DNA from: an uncultured Candidatus Melainabacteria bacterium
GTDB lineage: Bacteria > Cyanobacteriota > Vampirovibrionia > Gastranaerophilales > Gastranaerophilaceae
Direction: 5' to 3'
NCBI GenBank assembly: GCA_937891325.1
Contig: CALAFU010000233.1
Coordinates: 1 to 5,671, forward strand
DNA: 5,671 nucleotides
The first letter of the stretch is position 1. The number at the start of each line of letters is the position of its first letter. A program made the translations under genes and the position numbers. The notes beneath the pieces were generated by a model. The model saw nothing but the letters and a program-made list of their open reading frames with translations. It was not told the DNA's origin and ran no database searches. Shown piece by piece: positions 5,393 through 5,671 of this stretch.

Positions 5393-5671
5393 ATGGATTT
5401 TAAAGGTAGTAAAACTGAAAAAAATTTAATGGACGCTTTTGCAGGAGAGTCAAAAGCTAGAAATATGTATACATATTTTGCAGCACGTGCTAGAAAAGAC
5501 GGTTTTGAACAAATTGCGAAGGTCTTTGAGGAAACAGGCAATAACGAAAAAGAACACGCAAAAATGTGGTATAAATACTTGATTGGTGGGGCTATTCAAG
5601 ATACAAAAACAAATTTAGAAATTTCAATAAAAAGTGAACATTACGAATGGACAGAAATGTATAAAAATTAT
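5393..5671 (+). CDS. rbr: Rubrerythrin, N-terminal part (runs off the window)
   Basis: The 93 codons present encode the ferritin-like four-helix domain of rubrerythrin, a cytoplasmic non-haem diiron peroxidase that reduces hydrogen peroxide in anaerobes using electrons from NAD(P)H via rubredoxin-type carriers. Diiron ligands visible by position are E19 (AGESKAR), E52 and H55 (NEKEHAKMW), and E82 and E85 (SEHYEW). They match E20, E53, H56, E94 and E97 of the Desulfovibrio protein, with a shorter loop. The remaining ligands and any C-terminal rubredoxin domain lie beyond 5671. The ATG at 5393 is chosen because AAAGGAG (5381-5387) precedes it at 5 nt. An in-frame ATG at 5378 has no such site and would place the Shine-Dalgarno inside the gene. 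It is transcribed divergently from the synthetase gene. No frameshift is seen. Confidence 0.95.
   Translation, partial: MDFKGSKTEKNLMDAFAGESKARNMYTYFAARARKDGFEQIAKVFEETGNNEKEHAKMWYKYLIGGAIQDTKTNLEISIKSEHYEWTEMYKNY

Noticed and set aside
5359..5541. 60-codon minus-strand open frame
   Set aside because: Antisense to rubrerythrin, whose ligands and Shine-Dalgarno are clear on the other strand.

Overview
The window comes from an AT-rich, low-GC anaerobic bacterium that uses the standard genetic code. It carries an oxygen-independent (class III) ribonucleotide reductase locus, a long SRP RNA with an Alu-like 5' domain, an acyl-CoA synthetase and the start of a rubrerythrin. Rubrerythrin and class III RNR are typical of anaerobes. 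A long SRP RNA is best known from Gram-positives such as Bacillus and Clostridia. Clostridia, or another low-GC gut lineage such as the Gastranaerophilales, are possible sources, but the sequence alone does not settle this.

Layout. Positions 1-99 are non-coding, with a degenerate 8-bp tandem repeat and a perfect 8-bp-arm palindrome. Positions 100-2884 (minus strand) hold nrdD followed by nrdG, overlapping by 16 nt. nrdD is broken: an N-terminal piece (ATP-cone plus the start of the barrel, 2375-2884) and a C-terminal piece (radical cysteine, zinc site, glycyl radical, 777-2351) lie in different frames. About 25 nt that should encode the conserved 'IHDLG'-type stretch are absent at the junction near 2384-2389. 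Positions 2885-3153 are an intergenic region that probably holds the nrdD promoter and leader on the minus strand and a good promoter for the SRP RNA on the plus strand. Positions 3154-3416 (plus) are the SRP RNA. A strong 16-bp-arm terminator hairpin (3436-3471) sits between it and the convergent acyl-CoA synthetase gene (3493-5160, minus). Positions 5161-5392 are a divergent intergenic region with promoters for the synthetase and for rubrerythrin, plus an unexplained imperfect inverted repeat. Rubrerythrin (5393 onward, plus) runs off the window.

Function. NrdG would install the glycyl radical on NrdD so that ribonucleotides can be reduced without oxygen. The SRP RNA serves co-translational membrane targeting. 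The synthetase activates fatty acids for lipid metabolism. Rubrerythrin would detoxify peroxide. Apart from the nrdD-nrdG pair these are separate housekeeping units. I see no mobile element, CRISPR array or defence system, and no convincing new multi-gene system. The points most worth checking are the nrdD lesion, the SRP RNA tetraloop variant, the folded nrdD leader and the 5' palindrome.
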